Positions 1 through 7,998 of a stretch of 11,497 nt of DNA are shown here, piece by piece; within the stretch, counting starts at the first letter, position 1; every line of letters starts with the position of its first letter. The translations under genes were made by a program, and so were the position numbers. Source of the DNA: Clostridia bacterium (GTDB lineage Bacteria; Bacillota_A; Clostridia; Christensenellales; Aristaeellaceae); NCBI GenBank assembly GCA_017509065.1, contig JAFWQM010000053.1, forward strand, positions 1 through 11,497, written 5' to 3'. The notes beneath the pieces are model-generated. The model ran no database searches and was not told the origin of the DNA. It saw only the letters and a program-made list of their open reading frames with translations.

Positions 1-1308
1 GAAAACGGCATTGAAAACGGCAACTGGGAAGCGTACCGCCTGGACCTCATGCGCCGGGTGAGCCAGGAGAACGTGATCGAACCGGCGAAAGCAGCCAACC
101 CCAACTGCCGCATCACCATCAAATATCCCAACTGGGCGGAGAGCTATCAGGAAACGGGCTACAATCCGAAGGCGCAGCGGGACATGTTCGACAGGATCTA
201 TACCGGCACCGAGACGCGGGACCCTGTGACCACCGACCAGCATCTTCCCCGGTATCTGAGCTTTTCCCTGATGACCTACTTTGAAAGCATGTGGCCCAAA
301 CATAATGGTGGCGGTTGGTTCGATACTTTCGACACCCACATTACCGAGCATTATTTGGAGCAGGCTTATCTGACCGCTTTTGCGAAGCCCCAGGAGCTGA
401 TGCTGTTCTGCTTCCAAAGCCTGCTGGACAACATGTACACGCCCGCCCTGGGTTTCCAGCTGGACAAGCTGGACGCAGCGCTGGACAGCTTAGGCGCGCC
501 CAAGGGCATTGCCTGCTATCTGCCGGACAACTGCCAAGGCGAGGACAACGTGCAGGATTTCTTGGGCATGTGCGGCTTCCCGGTGATATGCACCCCTTAT
601 TTCCCGGAGAACGAAAAGCAGATCCTGCTCACCCGTTCCTCCGCCTGCGACCCGCAGGTCGTGGACAAGCTGAAAGACTGGCTTGAAAAGACCGGCGGCG
701 ACGCGCTGGTCACCACCGGCTTCCTTAACGCGGCCAAGGGAATGGAAGCCCTGACCAGCATCCGGCTTCGGGGCCGTTCCGTCACGGTGGAGGCCTATCG
801 GGTGGAGCAGGCGGGTTGGCGTCACGCCTGCCTTTATCCCGCCGGGGTAAAGCCCGTGACCCTGCCCGTGGCGGAATTTCGCAATAACTCCACCTGGGCG
901 GTAGTGAAGGGCAGCCACGGAGAAGAAAGCTACGGCCTGCTCCTCAGGGACGATTATATGGACGGCCATCTGTGGACCCTGGCCGTGCCCGATGCGTTCC
1001 CGGATTTCTATGCCCTGCCCGAGCCTGTGCTCAGCCGGATGCGCCAGGCGTTCCCGGTGGAAGGCGTATGGCTGGAAGGCCCCGCCCGCGTCGGCCTGTT
1101 CGTGTATGATAACGGTTCCTTTATCCTCTATCCCTTCGTGATGGACGGCGTCCAGCGGCAGCTCGTCCGGGTGCATGTGAAAGGCGCGTCCGCCCTGCGA
1201 ATCCCCGGAAAAGAAAAACGCTTCCAGCCGCTTTACCGGGAAGATGATGAAGCCGTGTTCGAGCTGGAAGCTATGCCGGGAAGATTCACTGTGTATCAGA
1301 AGGCATGA
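1..1308 (+). CDS. Carbohydrate-active-enzyme-like protein, 3' part (5' end outside window)
   Basis: The frame is open from base 1 to the TGA at 1306-1308 (435 residues seen), and the first in-window ATG at 49 is probably internal, so the true start lies upstream. Residues ~1-165 (window numbering) look like the end of a TIM barrel rich in aromatic residues (the IKYPNWAESY stretch, then FESMWPKHNGGGWFDTF). Residues ~165-250 resemble the flavodoxin/GATase-like domain that follows the barrel in GH42-type enzymes (GIACYLPDN, then GDALVTTGFLNAA). The remainder is beta-rich, as in a C-terminal sandwich. No family was recognised with certainty, and the catalytic residues cannot be assigned from the part visible. 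The neighbouring GH2, GH78 and GH51 sequences favour a glycoside hydrolase role in plant-glycan use, which is inference. No transmembrane segment is evident. The gene converges on the - strand operon. Confidence 0.6.
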   Translation, partial: ENGIENGNWEAYRLDLMRRVSQENVIEPAKAANPNCRITIKYPNWAESYQETGYNPKAQRDMFDRIYTGTETRDPVTTDQHLPRYLSFSLMTYFESMWPKHNGGGWFDTFDTHITEHYLEQAYLTAFAKPQELMLFCFQSLLDNMYTPALGFQLDKLDAALDSLGAPKGIACYLPDNCQGEDNVQDFLGMCGFPVICTPYFPENEKQILLTRSSACDPQVVDKLKDWLEKTGGDALVTTGFLNAAKGMEALTSIRLRGRSVTVEAYRVEQAGWRHACLYPAGVKPVTLPVAEFRNNSTWAVVKGSHGEESYGLLLRDDYMDGHLWTLAVPDAFPDFYALPEPVLSRMRQAFPVEGVWLEGPARVGLFVYDNGSFILYPFVMDGVQRQLVRVHVKGASALRIPGKEKRFQPLYREDDEAVFELEAMPGRFTVYQKA

Positions 1309-1363
1309 CACCGCGCGATGAAGCAGCCTGAACGAGCCGGGACAGCTCGGGAAAGGATCAAAA

Positions 1364-1486
1364 ATGATCGGAGCACTTGTCAACACTGGGGCGATCCTGA
1401 TCGTGGGAATATGCGGCCATCTGTTTGGACGGCTGCTGAAAAACCGTCACCAGGAGACACTGACCATACAGATATATCCCGATTGA
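1364..1486 (+). pseudogene. DUF554 family membrane protein, N-terminal remnant
   Basis: An ATG at 1364 follows an AAAGGA ribosome binding site at 1352-1357. It encodes MIGALVNTGAILIVGICGHL and then FGRLLKNRHQETLT. This matches the conserved first ~34 residues of DUF554 (YdfK-type) membrane proteins, whose pattern is MxGTLVNtaaIixGgxiGxLxkkgi followed by a short basic stretch. Full-length family members are about 220-240 residues with several membrane helices, whereas this frame stops at 1484-1486 after 40 codons. Similarity ends near base 1465, and the last residues (IQIYPD) belong to antisense GH51-derived DNA. It lies 55 bases after the upstream + gene. It is almost certainly non-functional. 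The identification rests on recalled family consensus, so it is good but not certain. Confidence 0.7.
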
Positions 1487-1694
1487 TGGCAAAGATGGTG
1501 ACATCCCCATCCTCCGAGATAGTGGCAGCGGAATCCATACAAGATACCGTTTCATAATCCTTGCAGTCATACACGGGAGAAGAGATTGCAGGCCGCAGGG
1601 CAGCGCCCCGGCCATAACGGGAAACATGCAATCCAATGCCCGACAGAAGTAACATTTGCCCGATCTGTCGAACAAGGATCAGGATCGTTTCCAT
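1380..1694 (-). pseudogene. Chimeric remnant: AEC-like permease N-terminus fused to GH51 arabinofuranosidase fragment
   Basis: This 104-residue frame starts at ATG 1694, just 13 bases after the stop of the SGNH esterase gene, with a GGGGTGA ribosome binding site. Residues 1-22 (METILILVRQIGQMLLLSGI) look like the first membrane helix of an AEC (auxin efflux carrier) family permease. Residues ~25-73 contain SRYGRGAALRPAISSP, VYDCKDYETV and DVTIFAINRD, which match the C-terminal beta-domain of GH51 alpha-L-arabinofuranosidases (YGRGxAL, SPkYDtKDf, VTIFaVNRD). From ~74 to the TGA the frame reads antisense through the DUF554 remnant and has no family meaning. No catalytic barrel of GH51 and no transporter core remains, so this is not a working enzyme or permease. 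The GH51 call is firm; the AEC call is tentative because only one helix is left. Confidence 0.75.
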
Positions 1695-1707
1695 GCTTTC
1701 ACCCCGC

Positions 1708-2400
1708 TTAAAGGTATTTTTTGAGCCGGTCAAACACCGTGCGATAGGCGGCGGAATCAAAATGGATGCCATCCTGGGTGTATTCGATTTTCAGATTGCC
1801 CTTTTCATCCTTGAGGCCGTCGTTCACGTCGATATAGTAAAAGCCGAATTCCTGCGCCAGCGCTTCCACCATGCGGTTGGCTTTGTTGACGTTTTCATTG
1901 GTGCGCGCTCCCAAGCCGCCGTTTTCCTTCGCTACAGGCGCATCCCAGTTCACCGGGTAATATGCCATCATATACACAACGGCATCGGGCAGCTTTTTCC
2001 GGATGATTTCACAGATTGCCCGATAGTTCTTTGAAAGATGATCGTACCAGTCCTCGCCATCCTGACGGAACGCGATATCGTTGGTGCCAATGTTGATAAA
2101 GAGCTTTTTCGGCTTTGGCTCCAACAGTACGGTATCGATGGCCGCCAGAAATTCATCGGTGGTATAGCCGCCGATGCCCCGGTTGTAGGCGATGGGAAAC
2201 CCTTCGTTCAGGCAGTATTCCGTGATCGGAAAACCCTCCATGAGGGAGGAGCCCGTGAACAGCGTCTGCCCTTTTTGGATGTACACGTTCTGTGTTTTGT
2301 AATTGTTCAGCTTCCGTTCCTTCTCCTTTTCAAAACGCGCCATCATTGCCTGAAGCATTTGTTTCCTGACTTCTTCCACAATCTGTTCCCGCTCCGTCAT
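1708..2400 (-). CDS. SGNH/GDSL-family esterase, probable carbohydrate acetylesterase
   Basis: The 230-residue protein shows the SGNH hydrolase blocks in order. Block I is G50-S51-S52-L53, with Ser52 the expected nucleophile; block II is N73-R74-G75; block III is G105-T106-N107-D108, supplying the oxyanion Asn; block V is D210-G211-I212-H213, supplying the catalytic Asp and His. Block I has Ser where most relatives have Asp (GDSL), which is tolerated in the family. Residues 1-35 form a charged, probably helical extension. There is no signal peptide or membrane segment, so a cytoplasmic place is expected. It is the third gene of the GH78-GH2 operon, 21 bases after the GH2 stop, with an AGGGGG ribosome binding site. 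Relatives in glycan loci remove acetyl groups from sugars, and that role here is inferred from the neighbours. The exact substrate cannot be read from sequence. Confidence 0.88.
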   Translation of the reverse strand: MTEREQIVEEVRKQMLQAMMARFEKEKERKLNNYKTQNVYIQKGQTLFTGSSLMEGFPITEYCLNEGFPIAYNRGIGGYTTDEFLAAIDTVLLEPKPKKLFINIGTNDIAFRQDGEDWYDHLSKNYRAICEIIRKKLPDAVVYMMAYYPVNWDAPVAKENGGLGARTNENVNKANRMVEALAQEFGFYYIDVNDGLKDEKGNLKIEYTQDGIHFDSAAYRTVFDRLKKYL

Positions 2401-2421
2401 GTGCTTTCCCCCTCGTTATCT

Positions 2422-4917
2422 TCATTGAATGAATAGGGTGATTTCTGCCGCTTCAAAGCCCTCGGCTTTCACAGTCAGATGGGCTTCCCCTGCCGCGCTT
2501 CCTGCCCGCAATACCGCCAGTGCCCGACCCTGGAAGCTCGTAAACGTACCTTTGGTATAATTTTCATCGGCGATGGGATTACCGGAGCCAAAGCCCAGAA
2601 GTTCCGCCTGACCGGTTGCTTCCGCTGTGAGAGGAATGGAAGCGTTCGGCACAACGATGCGGTTTTCGTCCACGATTTCTGCCCACACATAGGCCAGGGA
2701 CGCGCCGTCTGCCCGCAGGTGATTCTGCTCGGCGAACAGACGGATTTGTTTGGGTTCGCCTGTGGTTTTGATCGCCCCTCTGGATATTTCTTTTCCATCC
2801 GCATAACCGACTGCTTCCAGCGTGCCGGGCTGATATTGGATTGAGAACAGGAATGTGCAGGGTATATCATGCGCCATGGCTTCGCCGGCTTTCGCACGGC
2901 AGAGGCTTTTCCCGTTTAAGAACAGTTCCACTTCTTCCGCCTGGCTGAATACCAGTACGTTCACGGGTTTTCCTTCCTGACCCGCCCAGTTCCAGCTTTG
3001 ATAGACGCCGGGGAAACCCCAGAGAGACAGGGTCTCAACCTTGCCTGTATTCGCCGGATCATAGGAAAACACAGCCATTTCCCCGCTGCCCCACACGATG
3101 CGGCGGTATACGCCCTGGGGACGCACACATCCGGTGATATCAATATCCGCGTCGTTGGCAGTGCGCCAGGGGAAGGGAGAACCTGCGCCCCAGGGATTGC
3201 CGATCAGGGGATCGCCGGGTTCATAGAACATGGCCTTGCCGATGCCCGCCTCACCGATGTAATCCCAGGCTGTCCAGGTGAATTCACCGATAACCCACGG
3301 AGTCTTTTCGATCATGGGCCAATGCATCCCGATTTCCTTGGGAAAATTCTCGCTGCCCAGAATCACCCGTTCCGGGAACAGTTTGTGATCCTGCGGATAT
3401 TTTTCCTCAAGATAGTTGTAACCCACAATATCCAGCCCGTTGGCGAAGGCTTCGGTATACTCCTCCCAAAGCAGGTTGCTTTTGCCGCCGATGTCTGCGT
3501 TCTGCATGCCGCCTGCAAGACTCTCCTGCTGTTTTTTCAGTTGCTCTGCCATCAGCTGATCATCCAGCCCGTTCCAGAACGAGCAGATGCCGTTGGAAAC
3601 GGGGCGGCTGCCATCCAGGCGGTGAAAAGCTTCTGCCAACTTAACGGACCACACATAGCCCCGGCCCAAGCCCGCCCGCTCGGTGATCTCATTGCCGGTT
3701 GACCAGATGATAACGCTCGGGTGGCAGCGATCCCGGCGCACGAAGGCGCTCAGGTCTTTTTCCCAGTCAGTTTCAAAAAACTGGTTGTAGTCGCCGGGCT
3801 GCTTGCCCATGCCCCAGGCGTCGAGTATTTCGTCGAACACATACATGCCCAGCCTGTCGCAGGCTTCGATCAGGGCGGCGGAGGGCGGGTTGTGGGTGGT
3901 GCGGATGGCGTTGAAGCCGATTCCCTTGAGTTTGCGCACCTTGCGGGCTTCCGCGTCATACAGGCTGACCGCGCCGATCACGCCGTTGTCGTGATGCAGA
4001 CAGCCGCCCTTGAGCTTGACCGTTTTGCCATTGATTCGCAGGCCGTGCTTTACGTCGGCTTCGATGGTGCGGATGCCGAAAAGAACCGAAGCTTTATCCT
4101 CGGTCGGTTTTTCGATGGAGACGATGTGGGTTTTGTAGACGCCCTTCTCCTTCACCGTGGCCTGCAGGCGATACAGATTGGGCGTTTCCGCGCTCCACAA
4201 GAGCGGTTCGTCTACCGTCAGGGTCATATACGCGGTACCGGTCGAAAGTGGTTCGATCCGGGTCACGGTTTTGCTGGTCTTCACGATTTCGTCCGTATCC
4301 TCCCGGATCAGATCAAAGCTGACCTCGGCCACCCTGTTTTCGGCGCATGCGTTTTTGATCTCAGCGGACACTTGCAGATATGCGGTTTCGGGCTGACCAT
4401 CCGCGGCATATTCGATCTTCTTTGTGAAGCCGCGCAGCCCGCCCCAGACAATGTGCAGCTTCGGTGCATGAGCAAGCTCCACCCCCCGATACAATCCGGC
4501 CCCGGAATACCAACGGGAATTGGGCTGCATGCTGGGATTCAAGGTGATGATGACGCGATTCTTCTGCCCCGGATAGACCAGGTTGGTGATGTCCGCCTCA
4601 AAAGGCGCGTAACCGTAATGCTGCAGCACGGCCTTGTCGCCGTTCACCTCAACCGTGGCATTCATCATCGCCCCGTCGAAGCGCAGGAAAACCTGATCGT
4701 CCTGCCATGCCGCGGGAATGTCGATATCCTTTTCATACCAGGCCACGCCCGCGTTGTAATAGCCGCTGGCTGCCCCGGAAGGAGCGGCAGCATATACATC
4801 GCTTTCGATCATATAATCGTGGGGCAGGTTCACGATGCGGTTTCCAAATTCTCCCCTGATTCGGCTGTTCAAATCCATTCCGCCCAGCCCGAAATGCCAT
4901 CCCTGATTGATCTGCAT
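2422..4917 (-). CDS. GH2 beta-galactosidase-type glycoside hydrolase
   Basis: The 831-residue enzyme has the GH2 order: sugar-binding jelly-roll domain (~1-150, with LPHDY and the RWYSGAGLYR motif at ~135-144), immunoglobulin-like domain (~155-280, ending FGIRTIE), TIM barrel (~285-560), a DUF4982-like region (~620-690, VFSQAEEVELFLNGKSL), and a C-terminal beta-domain of the GH2 C5 type (~725-830). The acid/base is Glu410 in STGNE, and the nucleophile is most likely Glu523 in ILGSEN. This retaining family includes beta-galactosidases, beta-glucuronidases and beta-mannosidases. The DUF4982-type architecture favours beta-galactosidase, and no clear NxK uronate motif is seen in the barrel after the nucleophile. 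No signal peptide is present, so it probably acts on imported oligosaccharides. The start at 4917 is supported by AGGAG eight bases upstream. It is the second operon gene, 43 bases after the GH78 stop. Confidence 0.93.
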   Translation of the reverse strand: MQINQGWHFGLGGMDLNSRIRGEFGNRIVNLPHDYMIESDVYAAAPSGAASGYYNAGVAWYEKDIDIPAAWQDDQVFLRFDGAMMNATVEVNGDKAVLQHYGYAPFEADITNLVYPGQKNRVIITLNPSMQPNSRWYSGAGLYRGVELAHAPKLHIVWGGLRGFTKKIEYAADGQPETAYLQVSAEIKNACAENRVAEVSFDLIREDTDEIVKTSKTVTRIEPLSTGTAYMTLTVDEPLLWSAETPNLYRLQATVKEKGVYKTHIVSIEKPTEDKASVLFGIRTIEADVKHGLRINGKTVKLKGGCLHHDNGVIGAVSLYDAEARKVRKLKGIGFNAIRTTHNPPSAALIEACDRLGMYVFDEILDAWGMGKQPGDYNQFFETDWEKDLSAFVRRDRCHPSVIIWSTGNEITERAGLGRGYVWSVKLAEAFHRLDGSRPVSNGICSFWNGLDDQLMAEQLKKQQESLAGGMQNADIGGKSNLLWEEYTEAFANGLDIVGYNYLEEKYPQDHKLFPERVILGSENFPKEIGMHWPMIEKTPWVIGEFTWTAWDYIGEAGIGKAMFYEPGDPLIGNPWGAGSPFPWRTANDADIDITGCVRPQGVYRRIVWGSGEMAVFSYDPANTGKVETLSLWGFPGVYQSWNWAGQEGKPVNVLVFSQAEEVELFLNGKSLCRAKAGEAMAHDIPCTFLFSIQYQPGTLEAVGYADGKEISRGAIKTTGEPKQIRLFAEQNHLRADGASLAYVWAEIVDENRIVVPNASIPLTAEATGQAELLGFGSGNPIADENYTKGTFTSFQGRALAVLRAGSAAGEAHLTVKAEGFEAAEITLFIQ

Positions 4918-4960
4918 ATCGTTATCTCCTTCTGTTTTCGTTGTTTATTGCTCCCGTTTT

Positions 4961-7126
4961 TTATTTCGCTGACCAGAAGGTGTATTTCCCTTTTTCTATC
5001 CAGCGTTCTTCTCCGTTCAGGCAAACGAGTGTCCTCACCGGGGTTTCCAGTTCATAGCGCACGCCGTCCTCCTGGAACACCCACAAGGCGCTGATCGGGC
5101 CGTGACGGGTTTCCAGCTTGACTTGCAGCCAGCCCAGACGTTTGTCGGGATGCGGCGCGTAGATCAACTCCGCGAAACCGGGCTTGTCCTCCGCGTGCCG
5201 GATGCCTGCCGCCTGCTCAAAGATCCAGTCCGCCACCGCGCCATATGCGTAGTGGTTAAAGGAATTCATATCCTTGGACCAGAAGGAGCCGTCCTCTTTG
5301 ATTCCGTCCCAATGCTCCCAAATGGTGGTGGCGCCTTTTGTGACGGGGTACAGCCAGCCGGGGTATTTCCGTCTCAATACCAGGCTCCAGGCCAAATCGG
5401 CGTGGCCGTAATTGCTCAGCACATGCAGGATGTAGGGCGTGCCCACAAAGCCGGTGCGAAGCTGGATGCCGTCCTTTCTGAGCAGTTCCGCCAGCGCGTC
5501 CGCCGTTTTCTGGGGATCAGGTGCCAAGCTGAAGTGCGCCGCGAGTACATGCTCGGTCTGGGTTTTGTATTCCGGGAAAGCCGCGCGGAACGCGGAAACG
5601 ATGTTTTCATGCAGCCTTTCATAGGCGCTCACATCCTTCCCCAGCAGCTTCCCGGCGTTCACCACCAGTTCTGTGGAATGGGCGTAGAAGGCGCTGGCGA
5701 TGAAATCCTCCCGGGTGCTGCCCTTGTAGCTGCCCGAAGGAGCGTCCAGGCCAAGCCAGTCGCCGAAATGGAAATGGTCGATCCAGAGATTAGGCGTTTT
5801 CGTCACGGAGGTGATGTAATCGACCCATTTTTTCATGCTGTCGAACTGATCCTCCAGCACGGAAAGATCGCCATAGGTCTGATAAATCTGCCAGGGGCAG
5901 ATCGTGGCTGCGTCGCCCCAGGCAGCGCTGCTGCCGCCCTCGGGCATTACGTCCGGGATCACCTGGCCCACTTCACCGCTGGCCCGCTGGTCTGCCTTGA
6001 GGTCATGCAGCCATTTTTTAAAGAACCGCTCCACATCGAAGAAATAGCTGGCGGTTTTGATGAACACCTGGGCGTCCCCTGTCCAGCCAAGCCTCTCGTC
6101 CCGCTGGGGGCAGTCCGTGGGCACGTCCAGGAAATTGCCCCGCTGGCCCCAGACGATATTGGAAAAGAGCTGGTTCAGCTCGTCATTGCCGGATTTCAGC
6201 CAGCCGGTGCGCCTCATATCGGAATGCAAAACAATAGCAGTAAAATCCTCCGGGCTGGGGTCATTCGGCCAGGCGAGCAGCTTGATATACCGGAAGCCAA
6301 AGAAGGTGAGACGCGGATGCCAGGTCTGCTTCCCTTCCCGGCAGGTGTATTCCACCAGAGCCTTGGCGCTTCTATAGTTGGCGTTGTAGAAATTTCCGTC
6401 CGCGTCCAGCACTTCACCGTGGGTGAAAGAGACGGTATCGCCTGCGTTCGCGGCAACGGTGAATTCCACGAAGCCTGTAATCTCCTGCCCGAAATCCACC
6501 ACTGTTTCTCCCTTGGGCGTGCGGAACACCCGCCGGGCGGCGACGCACTCCGTTTCCCGGACGATCTCGCCCTCCTGGGGGATCAAAATATCCTTGGGCC
6601 ACTCCAGCAGGGAAACGGCCTGCCAATCCTTGGTTTTAAACTGGGCGTCATAGCGTTCGCCATCGTATATTTCGCTGAACCGCACGGGGCTTTCCGCCCA
6701 TGCCCAGCTTTCATCTGTGCCGATCACTGTTTTTCTCCCGTCGGTATAACAAATTGTCAACCGGGCGATCAGGCCGCAGGGCTGGCGATACCGCCGCTGC
6801 TTGTCTTCGCTGTCCATCCAGCCGGGCATGGGCGAACGGAACCAGCCCCGACCCACGGTGACGCGCAGGTCATTTTCTGTTTGAAGCAAATCCGTCACAT
6901 CATAGGTCTGTACCTGCAGACGATGATCGTAACTGGTCCAGCCGGGAGCCAGGATAAAATCTCCCACCCGTTCACCGTTGAGCTCCGCTTCATACACTCC
7001 CAGGGCTGTGATTTCCAAAGCCGCCTTTTTGAGTTGTTTTTCAGCGGAAAATGTCTTTCTGAATACCGGGGCCACATCCCCGGTTTCCTTTGAAACGGTA
7101 ATCCATAGGCTGTTCTTGATTTCCAT
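4961..7126 (-). CDS. GH78 alpha-L-rhamnosidase
   Basis: This 721-residue enzyme releases terminal alpha-L-rhamnose from oligosaccharides or plant glycosides by the inverting mechanism. Residues ~20-165 form the Bac_rhamnosid_N carbohydrate-binding domain (LGVYEAELNGERVGD, LAPGWTSYD, VGRGW). Residues ~200-300 form the concanavalin-like domain (VDFGQEITGF). The (alpha/alpha)6 barrel runs from ~310 to 640 with the signature DCPQRDERLGWTGD at 338-351; Glu344 fits the general acid, and Glu604 in TTIWEHWDG the general base. His625 lies in the conserved NSFNHYAYG. A C-terminal beta-domain follows. The frame is open up to 7231, but ATG 7126 is preferred because AGGAGG lies nine bases before it and family similarity begins soon after. 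The upstream part also overlaps the preceding gene. There is no signal peptide. It is the first gene of the three-gene glycan operon. Confidence 0.95.
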   Translation of the reverse strand: MEIKNSLWITVSKETGDVAPVFRKTFSAEKQLKKAALEITALGVYEAELNGERVGDFILAPGWTSYDHRLQVQTYDVTDLLQTENDLRVTVGRGWFRSPMPGWMDSEDKQRRYRQPCGLIARLTICYTDGRKTVIGTDESWAWAESPVRFSEIYDGERYDAQFKTKDWQAVSLLEWPKDILIPQEGEIVRETECVAARRVFRTPKGETVVDFGQEITGFVEFTVAANAGDTVSFTHGEVLDADGNFYNANYRSAKALVEYTCREGKQTWHPRLTFFGFRYIKLLAWPNDPSPEDFTAIVLHSDMRRTGWLKSGNDELNQLFSNIVWGQRGNFLDVPTDCPQRDERLGWTGDAQVFIKTASYFFDVERFFKKWLHDLKADQRASGEVGQVIPDVMPEGGSSAAWGDAATICPWQIYQTYGDLSVLEDQFDSMKKWVDYITSVTKTPNLWIDHFHFGDWLGLDAPSGSYKGSTREDFIASAFYAHSTELVVNAGKLLGKDVSAYERLHENIVSAFRAAFPEYKTQTEHVLAAHFSLAPDPQKTADALAELLRKDGIQLRTGFVGTPYILHVLSNYGHADLAWSLVLRRKYPGWLYPVTKGATTIWEHWDGIKEDGSFWSKDMNSFNHYAYGAVADWIFEQAAGIRHAEDKPGFAELIYAPHPDKRLGWLQVKLETRHGPISALWVFQEDGVRYELETPVRTLVCLNGEERWIEKGKYTFWSAK

Positions 7127-7135
7127 GACGGGACG

Positions 7136-7141
7136 CCTCCT
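7136..7141 (-). promoter_or_regulatory. Ribosome binding site that sets the GH78 start
   Basis: AGGAGG on the - strand lies nine bases before ATG 7126. It supports a 721-residue protein and not the 756-residue frame opening at 7231, whose first 35 residues (rich in Arg) have no family counterpart and would overlap the 3' end of the nucleotidyltransferase gene. Confidence 0.85.
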
Positions 7142-7155
7142 TTGTCGATGTAAAT

Positions 7156-7950
7156 TTACGACCTTTCGGCCAACTCTTTTTCCAATACATCCGCGTAGCG
7201 CTGTACGACGGACCCAAGACCGCCCAGCCATTGCCGGATTTCCGGACGATCCTTGTACACAAGCGGCGACTGACGAATCAGCAGCGCCGTTTTCAGAGGC
7301 GCTTCATCGGGAAACAGGTGCTGGCTCAAAGCCCATTTCCCCGCCTGCGTTTTGCCGATCACATCATGATGACGCAGGGTATAGATACAGCGCGCGATGT
7401 CCAGGAGCCAACCGCAAGAATACAAACTTTCATCTGTCTGTACCGCGAATGTGCGGATAGTTTCGTAATGGCGCTGAATCGCTGCGGTAAGTTCCGCCTG
7501 ATCCGGCAGGGGAAACAAAGCCTTGTCCGCGCTGCCGAAAACCAGCCTTCCGTATTTCGCGAGTTCAAACCGCGCGAAGGGATCAGAACGGTATTTGTCC
7601 GTAATGCGCTGGCCTGATGTTCCCCAGTAAACGAGCCTGGTAAAGGCCTGGTTTTGGTATTCCGATACAGGAACGATGATGCCCTCCATCCACCGATAAT
7701 AGCGATTGGAAGGCTCTTCCTCTGTCAACGCCTGCCTCAGCGTGACCAGCCGATCCGCCTGTTCCGGGGTGATCGGATCGGTTGCTAAAGCGATCAGGTC
7801 AATATCGCTCCAGCCCGGCTGAAAATCGTCCAGCACGATGCTGCCGTACAGCCAAACGCTGTGCAGAGAAACGTTTTTCCCAATTTCCGCGGCCATAAAG
7901 TCTATGGATTCTTCCAGCGTTTTCTCTTTTTTTCGCTGCTCCGTAAACAA
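7156..7950 (-). CDS. AadA-like aminoglycoside nucleotidyltransferase family protein
   Basis: The 264-residue protein has the nucleotidyltransferase motif LYGSIVLDDFQPGWSDIDLI, with G36-S37 and the metal-binding D49 and D51. Glu89 in WMEGIIVP lies where AadA enzymes carry their catalytic base. The C-terminal half (SCGWLLDIARCIYTLRHHDV, then KTQAGKWAL) matches the helical AadA_C/DUF4111 domain, as in ANT(3'') and ANT(9), which adenylylate streptomycin and spectinomycin. Length is normal for that family (~260). Whether it gives resistance cannot be told; many distant homologues have unknown substrates. The start is TTG at 7950: no ATG or GTG is in frame nearby, and GGAGG lies three bases before it. 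It ends 29 bases before the GH78 ATG in the same direction, so read-through into the glycan operon is possible. Confidence 0.8.
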   Translation of the reverse strand: MFTEQRKKEKTLEESIDFMAAEIGKNVSLHSVWLYGSIVLDDFQPGWSDIDLIALATDPITPEQADRLVTLRQALTEEEPSNRYYRWMEGIIVPVSEYQNQAFTRLVYWGTSGQRITDKYRSDPFARFELAKYGRLVFGSADKALFPLPDQAELTAAIQRHYETIRTFAVQTDESLYSCGWLLDIARCIYTLRHHDVIGKTQAGKWALSQHLFPDEAPLKTALLIRQSPLVYKDRPEIRQWLGGLGSVVQRYADVLEKELAERS

Positions 7951-7953
7951 CCG

Positions 7954-7958
7954 CCTCC
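7954..7958 (-). promoter_or_regulatory. Ribosome binding site before a TTG start
   Basis: GGAGG on the - strand lies only three bases before TTG 7950-7948, tighter than usual. In frame upstream there is no ATG, GTG or TTG before a TGA near 7987, so this TTG is the best start for the nucleotidyltransferase. The rare start and tight spacing suggest modest translation. Confidence 0.6.
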
Positions 7959-7998
7959 CTCTATAGACAATGCGATCAATTATGCAACCTGAAATTCG

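Noticed and set aside
1..24. Tandem 12-base repeat GAAAACGGCA(TT/AC)
   Set aside because: There are only two copies, in frame (ENGI-ENGN) inside a coding region; probably of no regulatory meaning.
1332..1348. Inverted repeat CGAGC-N7-GCTCG as a terminator for the left-edge gene
   Set aside because: The stem is only five base pairs and no T-run follows, so it is not a convincing intrinsic terminator.
490..1386. A 298-codon - strand open frame
   Set aside because: It is antisense to the left-edge CAZyme-like gene and crosses into the DUF554 remnant, with no family features.
3721..5094. A 457-codon + strand open frame
   Set aside because: It is antisense to the GH2 gene across its barrel and N-terminal domains, has low-complexity composition and no ribosome binding site, and is a shadow.
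5102..7093. A 663-codon + strand open frame
   Set aside because: It lies wholly antisense to the GH78 gene, which has full family motifs. Codon bias in GC-rich genes leaves long antisense frames open, and the predicted protein has no recognisable domain.
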